This document shows, one piece after another, positions 38,405-52,059 of a stretch of DNA of 64,000 nt. The translations under genes and the position numbers were made by a program. The notes below the pieces were generated by a model, which was not told the origin of the DNA, ran no database searches, and was given only the letters and a program-made list of their open reading frames with translations. The stretch's first letter is position 1. Each line of letters starts with the position of its first letter. Origin of the DNA: Tenodera sinensis (taxonomy: Eukaryota > Arthropoda > Insecta > Mantodea > Mantidae); the NCBI GenBank assembly GCA_030765045.1, contig CM060965.1, forward strand, positions 149,568,874-149,632,873, written 5' to 3'.

Positions 38405-39547
38405 TTTGTAAGCGGATATCAGCACGATTATTTTACCCGAATTACACTACCAATTTCTAAAAAAAATAACATTGGATATGTCTGGTGTGTTGTTGGTCTT
38501 GGCGAAATAGCTTGCTTATATTTATTCACGTTAACAGCTGAATGAGGGACAAGCAAAATTATTCTATTTACACTATACAGGACAAGAAGAGGCACTTAAT
38601 GCACACATGAAAATATGTGTTGAAGGACCAGAGTATCACAAAATTTAATGGTTGCTGATAATTAACCACTTCATGATCAGATTATTTATTCTCTTTCCTA
38701 TTTTGCAAATAAATATCACCGGCTTTATAATGTGTTTTCACAGAGTTATTACTTATATAAAACTGCAAGGCGGGGCAAGCGTCTCATTGGATGTTGTGTT
38801 GATCAGCTCCTCCTGCTACCCGCCATTAAATTTTGTGTCTGCTATAGTTACAATGAAAGAGTGAGTACCTGTATGTGCGGCAGAAACTTCGTCGTAATAA
38901 TACTGTTGTAAAGGTGCAGTACACCCTGTAAATACAATTAATTGCATCTAGATTCATCCCCTACAACCACTTCTTTTACAGTAATGACCCTGCTACCTGA
39001 TGTGTCGCGGCAACGTCCTGGTCACCGTTAGTGTTCATTAGCCTCGTCCAACCTCCTGGGAGGTGCCCCATTTGGGGTATAGGCACAAAAGATCGCCTTT
39101 CAGTCGAGGTGCTAAGTTCCCCTCCGCAAGTTGCCATAGAACCATAATGAACTTTAACTTTTGGGTTGTTTCTTTACAAGCAAAGGGAAGGTAATTGAAG
39201 AAGTTAATCATCAAATTTAAAAAGCAGCAAACATATTACTGGTTTGGTCTGTATAAATATAAGGAGGTGCTCCGGTCAGCAACAAAGACAATGACCACAA
39301 TAACATCGAATGATAGAAACAATGAAAATGGGAGTGCGGAGATAATTTGTTGTAAACACACTCTATGACCGAGAAAGAAATTTCGATATTTTTTGAACCC
39401 CAGATAGGGTTGTAAGAAGGAATGGAATGATGTTGGAGGAAGGAATGGCACTATAGTATAGGACAACGTTCCAGGAGGTAAAAGAAGTCCAAGGCACACA
39501 AACAGAAGACGAAAGGAGCCCCGATTGTTGTTGTAGTGTTTAACGCC
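38405..39547. other. Unassigned sequence
   Basis: 38990-39130 is GC-richer and may be an unrecognised repeat. Otherwise nothing. Confidence 0.45.
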
Positions 39548-39752
39548 CGCTTTTACTACTACGGCACCGCAGGCGGTGACATTGATGATACATGAAGATG
39601 GAGCACCGGTGGAATGAGATGGCGGGGGAAACCGGAGTACCCGGAGAAAACCCGCCCTGACGCCGCTTCGTCCACCACGAATACCACATGCGGGTCCCTG
39701 GGATCGAACCCGGGCCGCCTAGGTGGTAGGCGAGCGCGCTAACCGCTAGGAG
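39548..39752 (-). repeat. SINE family E with tRNA head
   Basis: On the minus strand it begins CCTAGCGGTTAGCGCGCTCG (box A region) and CCCGGGTTCGATCCC (box B). The body contains GGGTTTTCTCCGGGTACTCC and GGTTTCCCCCGCC, then a 3' segment rich in CCATC. This CTCCGGGTACTCCGGTTT-type core resembles a domain shared by SINEs of many animals. The head is unusually intact, so this is a fairly young copy. A second copy lacking the head is at 19880-20035. Confidence 0.8.
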
Positions 39753-40953
39753 CCCCGATTAACCTACACGACAGGCGACTGTGCCAAACAAACAAAAAGC
39801 AGAAGAAAATGTATATCAAAATCAATTTATGTCTATAAAGTCAAAGATGAAAAACTCTCGTAAATCATAAGGCCAAATGTCTCCAAAATACTTCACAGGA
39901 AATGTGAAGTTCTACAATTATTCTTTAAAATGTTGTGCACATTCTGGAGTCTAGTCTCTGGAGGAAAGTTGCTGTATTTAACACTGGTTAAGAACCTTAC
40001 TGAAGTACCCAAATGAAACTTCGTCTCATAGTTGCAACTTGGACATTAAAGTTGCTTTTCCTAAAGTGGAACACAACGGCTTTCTCCAAAGTGCATAACG
40101 TTAATCTCCGATGGAAAGTAGGCGCAGGAGTTCTTTTATTAACTTCCTGTAGGATTGGCTGTTAGCATGGCAATATTGCACCCGTCGTGTGTGCGGTGGT
40201 TTATCAGACGGCCGCTTGGCAGCGCTGGAACGTGGCGCACGCCGTCTCTGTCTCTTATTGCCAGTGTCTGCTTCCCCGACTGAGGGGTTGTACGTACGTA
40301 TGTTCTCACGTTGTGTTAGTGCATCTCAGTGTTACTCGCAAGTTATTGCCACATAGAAAGGATTCACAATTAACTGCCAGTACTTACTTCAACACCTGTA
40401 AGTACATCAGTTCCTCACAACAAAAACTTTTTCATCCAAAATATCTCTTTTTAACTAGTCCAACAGGCGGCTAATTAATGTCATTGTATTGCCTCATTCT
40501 TACGTAAAAATTCTAAGATTTTGGTTCTTATCATAATGTAGTGAACTGCTGTTCTTTTTTTTACCCCATTTTCCCTAAACTGTTATGTTTCCACCACATA
40601 TAAATGTTTATCGCGTAACTAAGGGAACTTTACACAAAGTTTCTAGAAAGTTACATAAAGTCATTTGCGTTTTCTCTAAGATCGTTACTGACGTAAAAAT
40701 TTTCTATAAATTTATATAGGACACTTTTGAAGTAGTTAATAAATTCGTGCGTGCTATAGAACAATTTGACAACTTATTTGATTGAGCTAACATCTTGAGT
40801 GCCGTATATTAGTTCTGTTTCACGAATTTATAATTCTTACAAACATTTCTGACCTGCTTTTTTGTGTAAAATTCCTTGGTATGCATTTATCAGTTTGAAA
40901 GAGACAACTTTTGAATTGTGAGAAATCCTGAAAAACAAAGGATCGTTATGTAT

Positions 40954-40955
<2 letters not shown>
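39753..40955. other. Unassigned sequence
   Basis: No feature supported. Confidence 0.5.

Positions 40956-40985
<30 letters not shown>
40956..40985. repeat. Poly(A) tract, 30 bases
   Basis: An uninterrupted A run that may be the tail of an unrecognised retroposon. No coding end was recognised upstream. Confidence 0.9.
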
Positions 40986-40986
<1 letters not shown>

Positions 40987-41162
40987 ACCATCAAATTACA
41001 TTATTAAATATAATATAAGGTGCAACTTATTTACTACTGTATGAACATTATTTTACACAAAGAAGCCTAGCTATGTTACCTTTTCAAAAATGTTAGCTAA
41101 TACAGCAATGACTCGATAATGTCCAAGACAATCTTAAGCGGAGTCAAAATGCCCTGACTTTC

Positions 41163-41386
41163 CAATGGTGTCGGTCTAGTGGCTCAGTTGGTTACACGCT
41201 GGCCTACTGATCCCAAGGTCGCCGGTTCAAATCCGGCCCAGACTAATGGTTTTAAACGACAGCTCCATGTCAGTAGATTTACTGGCATGTAAAAGAACTC
41301 CTGCGGGACAAACTTCCGGCACACCGGCGATGACGATTTGATCCTGGCAATTGACAGCGTCGTTATTTATTTTTATTTACAATGGT
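41163..41386 (+). mobile_element. SINE family A with TSD
   Basis: SINE body 41170-41379, flanked by CAATGGT at 41163-41169 and 41380-41386. The head has box A GGCTCAGTTGGTTACACGC and box B CGCCGGTTCAAATCC. The body has TGGCATGTAAAAGAACTCC and CCGGCACACCGGCG. The 3' end is TCGTTATTTATTT. Closely related to the inverted copy at 51834-52046. Confidence 0.85.
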
Positions 41387-43888
41387 AATACATGACCATT
41401 ATCTAGAATACAATTTGAGATATTTATCTGAATGTTTAAGATACGTTGAGTGGTATTTTTACAGTTTACTAATGAAACAAAAACAATTTTCTTCATCAGA
41501 AGCAAAGTTATTTTTAATACTATGCTTAGACTTTTATTGGAATATAAGGGGTTTAAAATTAAAAGAAATTAGTATGCCTGATAATAAAATCCAGTTCATT
41601 AAAATAAAGCTTATTTAGTTGCAAATATGTGACACAAATTTCAGCACATTATACTAACAACTTCCAGAGATAATGGAACACATGAGTACTTTAGAAATTG
41701 TAGTTAAGACGATAAAGCCTAAAGCTTATATGCAGCTTTATATAGTATAATAATGTTTACGATCAATGTACCTCTATGAAGTTAATACAAAAATTAGCGG
41801 AAGATATTTATATGGAAATCAAATCTAAATTTCGAAAAAAGTCACAAAATTCACAATTTTGATTCCCCTTAAACTTATCGTTCTATGACAGATCATATGA
41901 ATGTAATGGTCTTGCTGATTTAAAATGTTTTCTATATCTGATAAAGAGACACAAACTATAGCATGTATTTTATTATAAGTAATTGTTTTCTGCTTTTTTA
42001 TTAAGGGACAATAGAAGAGAAGCTTTAACTGTAGTGGAAATATTCATTCAAATTGAACTATATGGATTAAAAGTCGGCAGTCTCGATCAGCAAAAATTAA
42101 TATTGTTATATCTATGTACACGCAGTATTGAAGATTTAATTGTCTTACAGTCGGAAAGTAAAAACAAAAATGTATCAATGAGAAACAAATCAAATTGCAG
42201 ACGGATGTTATTATAGTGTGTTTTATAAATAAAATTGATTTATTTGAAGGAATAATACGAGTTGTATACCTTGAAATGCATAATAGATTATTTATTCCGT
42301 TATAAATATCGTAGTAAATTACACTGCGGGTAATCAGATTAAATAACATTTTATATCTTGACCTTTTGAAAGTGGTTAAAGTTACGCAAACCATGACCAA
42401 GCATAACAAATTTAGTTTCTCCCACTCACGTGTTATTTGAAATAATAATACGTCTGAGATCAAGCATTGACACAGGAAGCTCAGAACCCTTGATTTGCGT
42501 CCGCATTGTCACATTGAATTTTTCAAACTCGATTCCGTTTTTCAACAGTGGTTATGTTCTTGGGTAGCTAAACAGTTAGGGCTAAAACGTCATTTCTAAA
42601 CAGCGAAAAGTATTGTGTGTTTTAATATTACAGGTAGAGTAAAATGAATAGCAAAATTGTTTCCATTTGGCTGAAATAATATACAATTATTTATTAGTCT
42701 CCTGACCACATTTTCGAAAAGGCATAAGCCTAGTGACACAAAACAAAAAATAGGACAAATTAATTTGAGCAGCAGAAAACGACAAATACAGGGTGGAAGG
42801 GAGGTCATTACATTCCTTTTAATATGTTATTCATAGAAGCATTACAATGAAAAAAGTCGAAAAGTATTTTCTTTTTTGATCAGCCGATTTCGAAAAAATA
42901 AATAGTTTTTGATTAAAATTCGATACGTAATCCCACAAGAACATAGGAAAATAACAGTTGTAAGATGCGTAGAATAACTTATTTCTCACATAGCTTCGGT
43001 AGTAATCGGACATCGGACATCACACAGGGCTACGAAATAATTATAACTTAAAAGACGTGAAATTATACTCCGAGTAGCTCTTTTAGACGTGAAGTATGTC
43101 GACAACGTTGCGTTGAGGTTGAACAGGGAATTTATCTGAATTGTGGATGTAAACAGGTCGGGCGCTTTCGTTTTCGTGTAATCTTTTGGGATTGGCCTAC
43201 ACTCGAGCAGTAAACACGGAAGGACAAGGCACGGTATGAGTTTGTTTTCAAGACGCATCATTAAGGTGTTTATGTACTTAGCTAGGGAAAGTGGCACCAA
43301 CACAATGTGCAGTGTTGCCAGGTTGTTTTCCCCAAAACTAAAATAACTATATAGGAAATGCTCTGAAACAAAATCTTAAGATTCAGAATGTGTTCCAAAT
43401 ACCGAGATCAACCACTGGTTTATATTAATGTAATGCCTTTCCTTCCACCCGGAAGGTATACCTAAGCCAGCTCAGTGGTTATGCTTACACTTGATGTGTT
43501 ATCAGTGGAAATTAGAACATTTATAGAAGTTTATCTCTTTACATACTGAAGTGAAATTCTCTGTATGAAGCTGCACAACACTGACTAGGGATTAAATGTT
43601 ACATCGTTGAAAGGGTGAAACGTTAAAGGATTTAAAAGCCTGACATTTCCGTGTGACAATGCGAAGCCTAACTGTATTTCGATCGTGTGCTTACAACACA
43701 ACGTTAAAACGCTAATCTCCTAGAAATCCTTTACTCGTCGCTAGTCTGTGTTTATCACATTCAATACGTACCCCTAGAATTAGTATTTAGTTCATGTGCT
43801 TTAAATTCCAGCGCACTTCAGGCATATTAAGTAAATATAGTGAACAATGACTGTAGTAAGAGTGCGAGGTTGTCTCGAAAGACGCGTT
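41387..43888. other. Unassigned AT-rich sequence
   Basis: No gene or repeat end recognised. The longer minus frames (for example 42044-42463) have no motifs. Confidence 0.5.
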
Positions 43889-44564
43889 GGGACACTGGGA
43901 GTGAAATTTGAAAGTTCCACATTCCTTGATAGATTTTTCTGAAATTTTTACTGTGTTTGTATTTATATGAGAATAGGAGGTAGACCAAATTTCATTAAAA
44001 TTGGATAATTCGTTTATGATATATGAATTAATTTATGAATTTAATAGGCACATTTTCAAAATGTAGCTCGCGTCTATTGACTTTTCAAAATTCATTTATA
44101 TTGCAGAATTGGTACTCTAAAACATGGGAAACAATTGTATGAACAGATATTTCAAATACGTTTGCTGATTATGCTGTACATATTTTTAATAACAAAGAAA
44201 AATCTTAACAATTATTGGTTTTTAATACAAAAAAATGTTTTTGGAATTCATCTTAATGATAACATCAATATTGAATCATAGTTTTGTTTAGCTGCTATTT
44301 ATGAATACTTTTGGATATTTTCGTTGAATTTGAAGCAAAACTCAGGCGCGACCTTCTTTTGGAATATGCAGAAATGTAGTTTTGAGAAAAACATACTGTG
44401 TACGTTAAGGGAAGAGCGCTATTTGAAAGGGCCGCGATGATCACATGGAGTGGGGATATGAAAAATGTTAGCTGATCCAAATGCACAGGTGTTCCAGGAA
44501 CATTTTAAGGTTAAAAAGATCGACTTTTTGACAATTTTGACCAAAATTTCACTCCCAGTGTCCC
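43889..44564 (-). mobile_element. Non-coding TIR element, copy 2 (complete)
   Basis: 676 bp bounded by perfect 21-bp inverted repeats, beginning GGGACACTGGGAGTGAAATT at 43889-43909 and complementary at 44544-44564. The right side is followed by TTAA. The left flank is CGTT, so the target duplication is not confirmed. It is inverted relative to copy 1 at 1373-2081. No ORF is conserved, so mobilisation would need a transposase from elsewhere. Confidence 0.88.
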
Positions 44565-45805
44565 TTAATTTGTTTGCACTTTTGAAAGTTACTCTTCCGA
44601 ATGTTTTAACGTTTTGGACACACAGAGTCAAACTATGAGTTCTATAAAAATTTCTCATTTCTTGAATCATTATAGTTTGATAGATGTTATATTTTTTTAT
44701 TTTCCTTGTCTCAAGTTTAATACTTTCTCTATAGTTATACTTCGAACATGCTCGTGAAAATGAATGAATAACAGTGCATTTGATATATTTTTTATTTATG
44801 GTTACGATTTTGAAGGTTTTGTTTGGCGCTCAAGCTTTGCTTTTTATTGATGAGCGAATTCCTTACGCGTGGTACTAAGGTTTATTTCGTTAGTGCGGCG
44901 GACATTTAGCAAATGTTTGTAAACGAGTGTATTATACACTAAAATTATTTATTGGTGTATTTACAATGAAATTACTACATAAATGGTGTTTTTAAAGAAA
45001 AACTTTGGTTTCGTGGACAGGGAAAGGGGCTGAGACTGTTGTAGAGCAAGAACGTCATAAGTCTCAATTCGGAGAATACCGCGTGGTAATACATAACTAT
45101 TGTATATTATTTCAGGATACTAACTTATTAGTATTACATTTTGAGCTTGTGTGAGCTGTTTCCTTTCTCGTGGTCAGCCTGCGTTATTGTCTGAATTAAA
45201 TATGAGTGCGCCGATGTACTAATTTTCTCGACAATAGTGCTTTTTGTATCACTTCTTTTGCTTTTTAATCCGGTCCCAATCGTGCTATTATGCGTGACAA
45301 TTCGAAATTTCTGCTCTCTGTGCGTTTTAAATTTGTACTATAGATGTTAATAAAATGAATTTAATTCTCAAACTTTATCATAGTATATTTATTCCAGACA
45401 TGTAATATAATAGTATTTGATAGAATTTTACCATTTAAATCATACTGTGCTTATCTTCCTTTATTTGTTAACATTTAAAATTTAATTCATGCAGGGTTTA
45501 AATAATCAGTTGTTTGGACGCTAGAAACCACCTTACATCAGTTTTTAATAGGCATCAACACTACCAGCCATGACTAATCGGCCACTGGTTCGTAGAGGTT
45601 ACAGCTGATAGTAATTTGTTTTACTTTCGTTTGAATACTTGTATTATTCATTATCGTTGAAAAATATGTTATGTACATGAGTCCTTTGTAGAATCTTGGA
45701 TGGGGATTTCTACCTCTTTCTGCAAAGATGGACTTGCTTCACTTGTATTGTTGTTATCTACTATTAATTAGGAATATGACACACGAGATAGGATGTGACA
45801 GAGCT
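44565..45805. other. Unassigned AT-rich sequence
   Basis: No feature supported. Confidence 0.5.
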
Positions 45806-46015
45806 GGTCCCGTTACTCAGTCGGCAGAGCAGCTGCCTGCTGCGAGGGGGTCCGTGTTCGATTCCTAGTAGGAGAGGGGTGGAAGCATCCAAGATTATTC
45901 ACAATCCCTCCCACAGTCTGGAAGTATGAATGAGAGTGTGAATGTGTGTGTGTGATCTAATGCTGGGTGGCAAGAAAGGCACTCGAGATGTGAATTTACC
46001 TTCCATCTCGTCCCC
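45806..46015 (+). repeat. SINE family B, copy 3
   Basis: A clear tRNA-like head: TTACTCAGTCGGCAGAGCAG (box A) and CCGTGTTCGATTCC (box B). The body includes GTCTGGAAGTATGAATGAG, shared with the copies at 29314 and 32320, and a TGTGTG stretch. The 3' end carries CGAGATGTGAATTTACC. Confidence 0.75.
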
Positions 46016-49000
46016 ACTACTTTCTTTCAATAGGCAGGTAGAGCCTAGCAAACCGATTCATTCTGGCCGTAGTCGCGTATTATAATTGCACTGGCGGCTT
46101 ACATTTGCAACTGAGTAAAGGACGATTTAATCGGGACCGGGAGAACAAGTATTTGTTTGTTCATTTTCCTGTGCCAGGCGAAACCACCGATATTAAAGAT
46201 CTATTTATTTGTGATCCTTTAGTGGCCCAAGATGAACTGCAATTGGAATTAAGCTTCAAAGCAACACACCATTGGGCAGTTTAGGAAATCTTGGTTTGGA
46301 TTTGTACACATCACTTCCAAAAATATTTCCCAAACTGCGCCTTTTCTCAAGAAAATTACTGGCCATGTTTGGTGAACAACGGTTTAGTCTGTTGAGAATT
46401 AGAAAAGAGCCTGCTACGCAGTAGCATTTTGGATGAACACGTTCCATGTGTTCTATGTTTAAATTCATATAGTTTGTGACCGTACATTGAAATGCCAATA
46501 TTTAAATGGAAACCAGCGAACATACCAATCATGTAAATTAAGGGAGTATAATTATGACTACGCCACTTTCCATTAATGTACATTGTAAACAATGTCAATA
46601 CACTTTTCATATAAATTACGACATTTAGTTTTGAGAATACAGTATAGGAACTATTTAAAAGTTTTAAGCAGCATAAGGGAACCGCATAATATCTATTGTT
46701 TAACAAAACGAAACAAAGGTTATGCATATGTTAATTCTATAGAGCTGCTTTTGTCAACTTTTAAGTTTGGCTCGAGTCAGTAATATGGTAAGAGAGCGAT
46801 TTGTCACATTATGTCGTCTAACAGTGTTACTGTCTTTCACTCATATTCTTCAGTGCCATTAATCCACTTTTGTGCTTTCCTAGACATCTGTTGAATTAAA
46901 AGTATCATTTGATTACATCTCAAAGAATGTTTCGTCCGAAACTCGAATGACCGCCACGGTAGCACGGGTCACCTCTTTGTTTACCTGCCGGGTACAAGGA
47001 AACGGGGAAGGGTAATTGTAGGGGTAAAGCATTTCACACTTCGGGTGCTCATCTTGCCGGCCCTAATCTAATGCATGAAACCCAAACAAACCTACTGACA
47101 ACTCACAAAAGGCCGCTGAAAGGACCACTGTGGTTGTAGGGGAAAAATCCTTGCAATAAGCACTTTTTGTCTCGGTTTAAAATGCTGTTACTACTCACAA
47201 ACCGGCCGAATAGCTTACCTCACCTCTCACTATAATTTTGCCCGATATGCAACGTTGTAAAATAATACGTTTGGATGCTTTTAATCTAAAACACCTTCAT
47301 TGTTTCCTTTGCAGCATACTTCCAATTTTGTACGGGTACGTCTGTCCATAGCTTGTTAGTGATTACCTATTCAGTTTTTTTCCCCCTATCTCCCTTCACC
47401 TTGGAACCTCTTTCGCGCCAGTCCAATCCAGTCCAGACCTTTCCATACACGCTGCACCCTATCTTTTCAAATGCGGAAATACCCAGAAAAGTTTTCTGTA
47501 ACGCCTGAACAATCTGACTTTACACACGCTTTACATGCTACGTAAATCCCTTCCGAGATCCACTCATGCGTACACTCTGCCACTCAGTTGAACAATAGGT
47601 CAGTATAATGCAGTATTGTTTAATTTTAGAATTGCAGCTGTACAAGGATTGGAGGAATTTCCTTGTGTTTTGGTGTTGAGTTAGTGCATTGGAATGTTTT
47701 GGTTTGTTGATCTGCGTGGGCTGAGGCTTGCTGAGTGCCTTTAACAATAAACACTTTGTTTCAAAACACAGTTGCTTGTTCCTTATGATGCACATCCGGT
47801 TGTTAAGTACAGGAAAAATACAGCTTAGTGTAATTCAATCGTACATAACTTTCTCACTTCCCTGTTTAACAGTTTTATTCATGAGATGACCTTTTCTAAC
47901 TCATTCCTATTTCTATATCTTTCCGCCAATTTTACAATACCAAATAACTCCATATCAGAGAAGTACTATATTCCCTTATGCTGGATAACAGTACTTCTGG
48001 CCTTCACACATTACAATAATTGTAGTAGCAGATGCATTGTTTTAAAGAAACACTGAAGTGATATTTGGATTTTTATTGCAAAAAATATACCATACCTTAA
48101 AGAACATAGGTACCTGCGAAGTTTTAATCTCACAAGGAGGGGGAAACATATATTTTGGACACCATTTTAAAGCGGTGCGCGTCTGCATCTGCCTTTTAAA
48201 TGGGCGTGCCCACACCTTCCATTCCATGGAGACTTGAAATAAATTGTTTTTCAACAAGGCCCTAAGTGTTCTGCTGCCCATTCATTTACCGGAGCTGAGT
48301 TGAACAAGTTCTCCAATAAATTCCATAGAGGGCAGTGTTTTTCGATTGTCACTTGTTGATTTCTGAAGTTATTTACCATGTTTTTATTTGACTTGGCAGT
48401 TTTCTCTCGCACATTGAATTAGTCTATTTTCAAATAGCGAAAAGAAAGGGAAGTACGCCAAACTTATGCAAATCCATGAACAAAATCAGATGGGGGAAAA
48501 TATGCTTGCATAGAGGTTAATGAGGAAGTGTGTGACTAAACTTTAAACTCGTTTTTCTCGGAAATAGTTTTTTTTTTTTTTTTTTTTTATTTTTTATTTT
48601 GTCATGTTCAAAATCCATCTTCTCCCACAAAAATCTAGCTACAGAACTAAAGATGTTTTACAATGTAATTCAGAATATAGCTACTAAAATTTACGATTGG
48701 AATTGTGATATTGCTTATAGTTATTTAAGAATATAGTTAATGTAATAATGAACTGTTTTTGGCATTTTTACACTTTGCGGTATTGATTTTTTAAAGAAAA
48801 ACTATTCATTATATGAAAATTTACATCCTCTAATTTGTTACAAAGATAATAGGATAATTATAAAAAATCAACTTTGCAGTTCAACATTTATTGGAGGAGA
48901 TAGATTTTGATTATATCCAATAAAATTGATATAAATTAATTAACATATCACGAACGTGATTAGATATTGGAATGATATTTGGTACACATATTTCTTTAGT

Positions 49001-49077
49001 TGCTGGAAATATCTGTGCACAAAAGTAAGCCTCTAACCTCAATACTTTAGAAAATCACCTTTCTACTCTCTCTACTG
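46016..49077. other. Unassigned sequence
   Basis: No gene recognised. 46930-47150 is a GC-richer block that may be a repeat, and a T-rich run lies at 48567-48599. Confidence 0.45.
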
Positions 49078-49540
49078 GTAAGTAGAAGGAAGTATTGTAT
49101 TCCACCTAAAACTTCGATGTCGAGATTTCACCGGAAATATATGTTTTGAGACCCCCTGAATAAAAGAAAGTATTCTTAGAAAAAGGCCCATGTTTGTCTG
49201 TCTGTGTGTCTGGTAAAGTTGGTATTTATGTTTAATGTCTTTCAAGGATGTGACACGAAGATTTTGAAGAAAATAGCCCCACCCTAAACTACCCTTTACA
49301 TGGAAAATTATTCGAAAATTTTGATATTCTTGAAAATGGCTCTTAACGATTTTGATTAAAATGTCATATATTTAAGATATTTTTATGACAAATGGAATGT
49401 ATATTTTGAATTTTCTGGCTACAGTCCATGTAGTCATTTACTCTGGATGACTTGAAAAACTCGTAAACCGTAAGAGATAGACAAATTCTTAATACACAAA
49501 AACTGTAGATCTCTCTAAAACACAATTTATGTCCAAATAC
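49078..49540 (+). repeat. Repeat family F, second long copy
   Basis: Starts AAGTAGAAGGAAGTATTGTA and GAGATTTCACCGGAAATATA. It aligns along its length with 33545-34110 but has a shorter variable TG stretch. Two long copies plus three fragments in 64 kb indicate a common family. Confidence 0.8.
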
Positions 49541-49808
49541 CCTACCACAATCGTTCCTTCGCCGATGTCTACTTTGCCTTGAAAATGCAGGGCACCATTT
49601 CGAACAGTTCCTATGAACTAACATAGACTTAGATGTTTTTCTGTTTTTATCATTTATTTACCGTTTAAACCATTTACCACTTTGAAGACAGTGGTGTATG
49701 AATATACTAAGCAAGATTCAACTATTCGTTAGCAGGATTTGTAATTGATTCTACTAATATGCTGAAATAAAAATGATGAAATTGAAACAATTTGAAGTCT
49801 ACATAAAA

Positions 49809-50128
<320 letters not shown>

Positions 50129-51820
50129 ACTCAAAAGAAAGAAAGACAGGAAGAAAAAAAAGCTAGTGAAAGAGACTCGAACTCAAAAAAACCTTGATGA
50201 CCTTTATTCGAGTGTTTAAATCATATTCACTGCGCCAGAGAGGTACGTCGCTTCGTTTTCATATGTTGCGCACTCAAATGGTTGATATTAGCCAGTGGCG
50301 TACTGCCACGTTAGAAACTTGTAGCCATAAGTTCGAAATCTGAACAAACAGGATGTGTCTCCTATCTCAAATAGGTAAGATATCTGTGTACCCTCTGAAA
50401 ATATTTCGGTTTAGTTCATTAACACCCTGTATACCACATTGTGATGTTACTTTCATTTGAAAGCAATGAAACAATATTTCACAATCGCTCTTTTGAATGG
50501 CCTAGAAACGTTTTTAACGTCAGCAATCGATTTGTGACGTCACTGTGTAGTTTCACGTGTAATCGTGCCACATGCTTACGATGATGGTGAAAGCATTGTT
50601 TGTGGAGCTTTATTTTTACGCTTTGTTCTCAAAATGACGAATTAAGGTTTTAAAAAGGCTCAGTTGGACAATATGCCATGTGCGGAAGCATTAATAGTAG
50701 CACAGTTCTCTCAGAAATAACTACTTTTCTGTGGGTGTCAAAGCTCTGGATTCATAGCATTTCGTTAAGTACTCGTAATATACTCAGGTATTATAAGCCT
50801 GATTTTACATGTTTTCTAAATTTCAATAAATATATTTCTTATGTTGAAAAACTAAGATTTATTGCTTAGTTTTGGAAGGTAATAGTCAAACATGGTAATA
50901 GTATTTGTCATTCGCAGCGAAAGTCAAACATCTTGCTCAACTGTTTTTCATATGACTAGTATACTCACCTATTTATTTGTATTACAAAACAGAATGCCAC
51001 ATGGATAATGGGAGAAGATGAAAATAACTATCACTTTTTGACACAATAACACAAAGATAAGCTTAAAATGCTCCAAGGCACCTCTACAAAAGATAACAAA
51101 ATATCATGGGAGTCTGTAAGTTGTTAGATGGTGGTAGTGATAACGAGAAATGTCAATTTTTAGCATAGAATGAGCATAAGTTTAGATTTTATCCTGCAGT
51201 TAAGCGATATCCAATATTTGCGAAAGAAGGGAGGTTGTATTTACCCCCTTTCACTATACGCGGACTTTGCCACTCTTTAACATAGAGACGTGTATTGTGT
51301 TACGGTGGCAGTTTTGTTATATGTACATTTGCTCATTAGAGACTTATTTGCTATTGTTTACCTGTAAGAAGTCTATCAATATTTGGCGACAAAGTAGAAG
51401 TGCATAGCCTTAGAGGCTAGCGAATAACATATTCCTGTTTGAGAAAAATATGTGTCTCGGAAATGGGTCACTCAAAATAGTAAAATAATTTATTTAACAT
51501 GTGTTTAGCACATAAATTTTCTGTTTTAATCAGGTGCACATTCTTTATTTTGTAAGACTTTGTGGCTTACTGTTTACCATTTATGCAAAGGTCATCCAGA
51601 ATTAAGAGGTCTTCTGAAAACATTCCCAGAAAATTGAAGTTATGACTTAGAAACTGCCACGGAATCGTGCGTTTATGTCGTTCGCTGAAAACTGACTGTC
51701 TTGCTGTGTTTTTACACGTCACAAGAGCTAAGTCACACTCCAGCTGCAAGATTGGACTGGGGAATAGCCGCTAACCACGTGTTTACGAAGAGACAAGGTT
51801 GGACATTGTTGCTATATTTG
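50129..51820. other. Unassigned sequence
   Basis: No feature supported. Confidence 0.5.
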
Positions 51821-52059
51821 AACTTCGAGTCAGAAAATAAATTAAAATTATTTTCTTGTTTAACGACGCTGTCAATTGCCAGGATCACATCAGCGTCGCC
51901 GGTGTGCCGGAATTTTGTCCCGCAGGAGTTCTTTTACATGCTAGTAAATCTACTTAAAAACCATCGGCCTGGGCCGGGTTTGAACCCGCGACCTTGGGAT
52001 CCGTAGGCCAGCGTCTAACCAACTGAGCCACCCAGACGGACAAAAAACTTCGAGCCAGG
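51821..52059 (-). mobile_element. SINE family A, minus copy with TSD
   Basis: AACTTCGAG(T/C)CAG flanks the insertion (51821-51833 and 52047-52059; 12 of 13 match). On the minus strand the head has CTCAGTTGGTTAGACGCTGG and box B GCGGGTTTGAACC... mirrored from 41170. The body includes CGGCACACCGGCGACGC. The two copies together define the family consensus. Confidence 0.88.

Noticed and set aside
40187..40474. 95-codon plus frame as a host gene
   Set aside because: No domain, splice or promoter support.
42044..42463. 139-codon minus frame
   Set aside because: AT-rich, biased composition, no motif and no conservation evidence.
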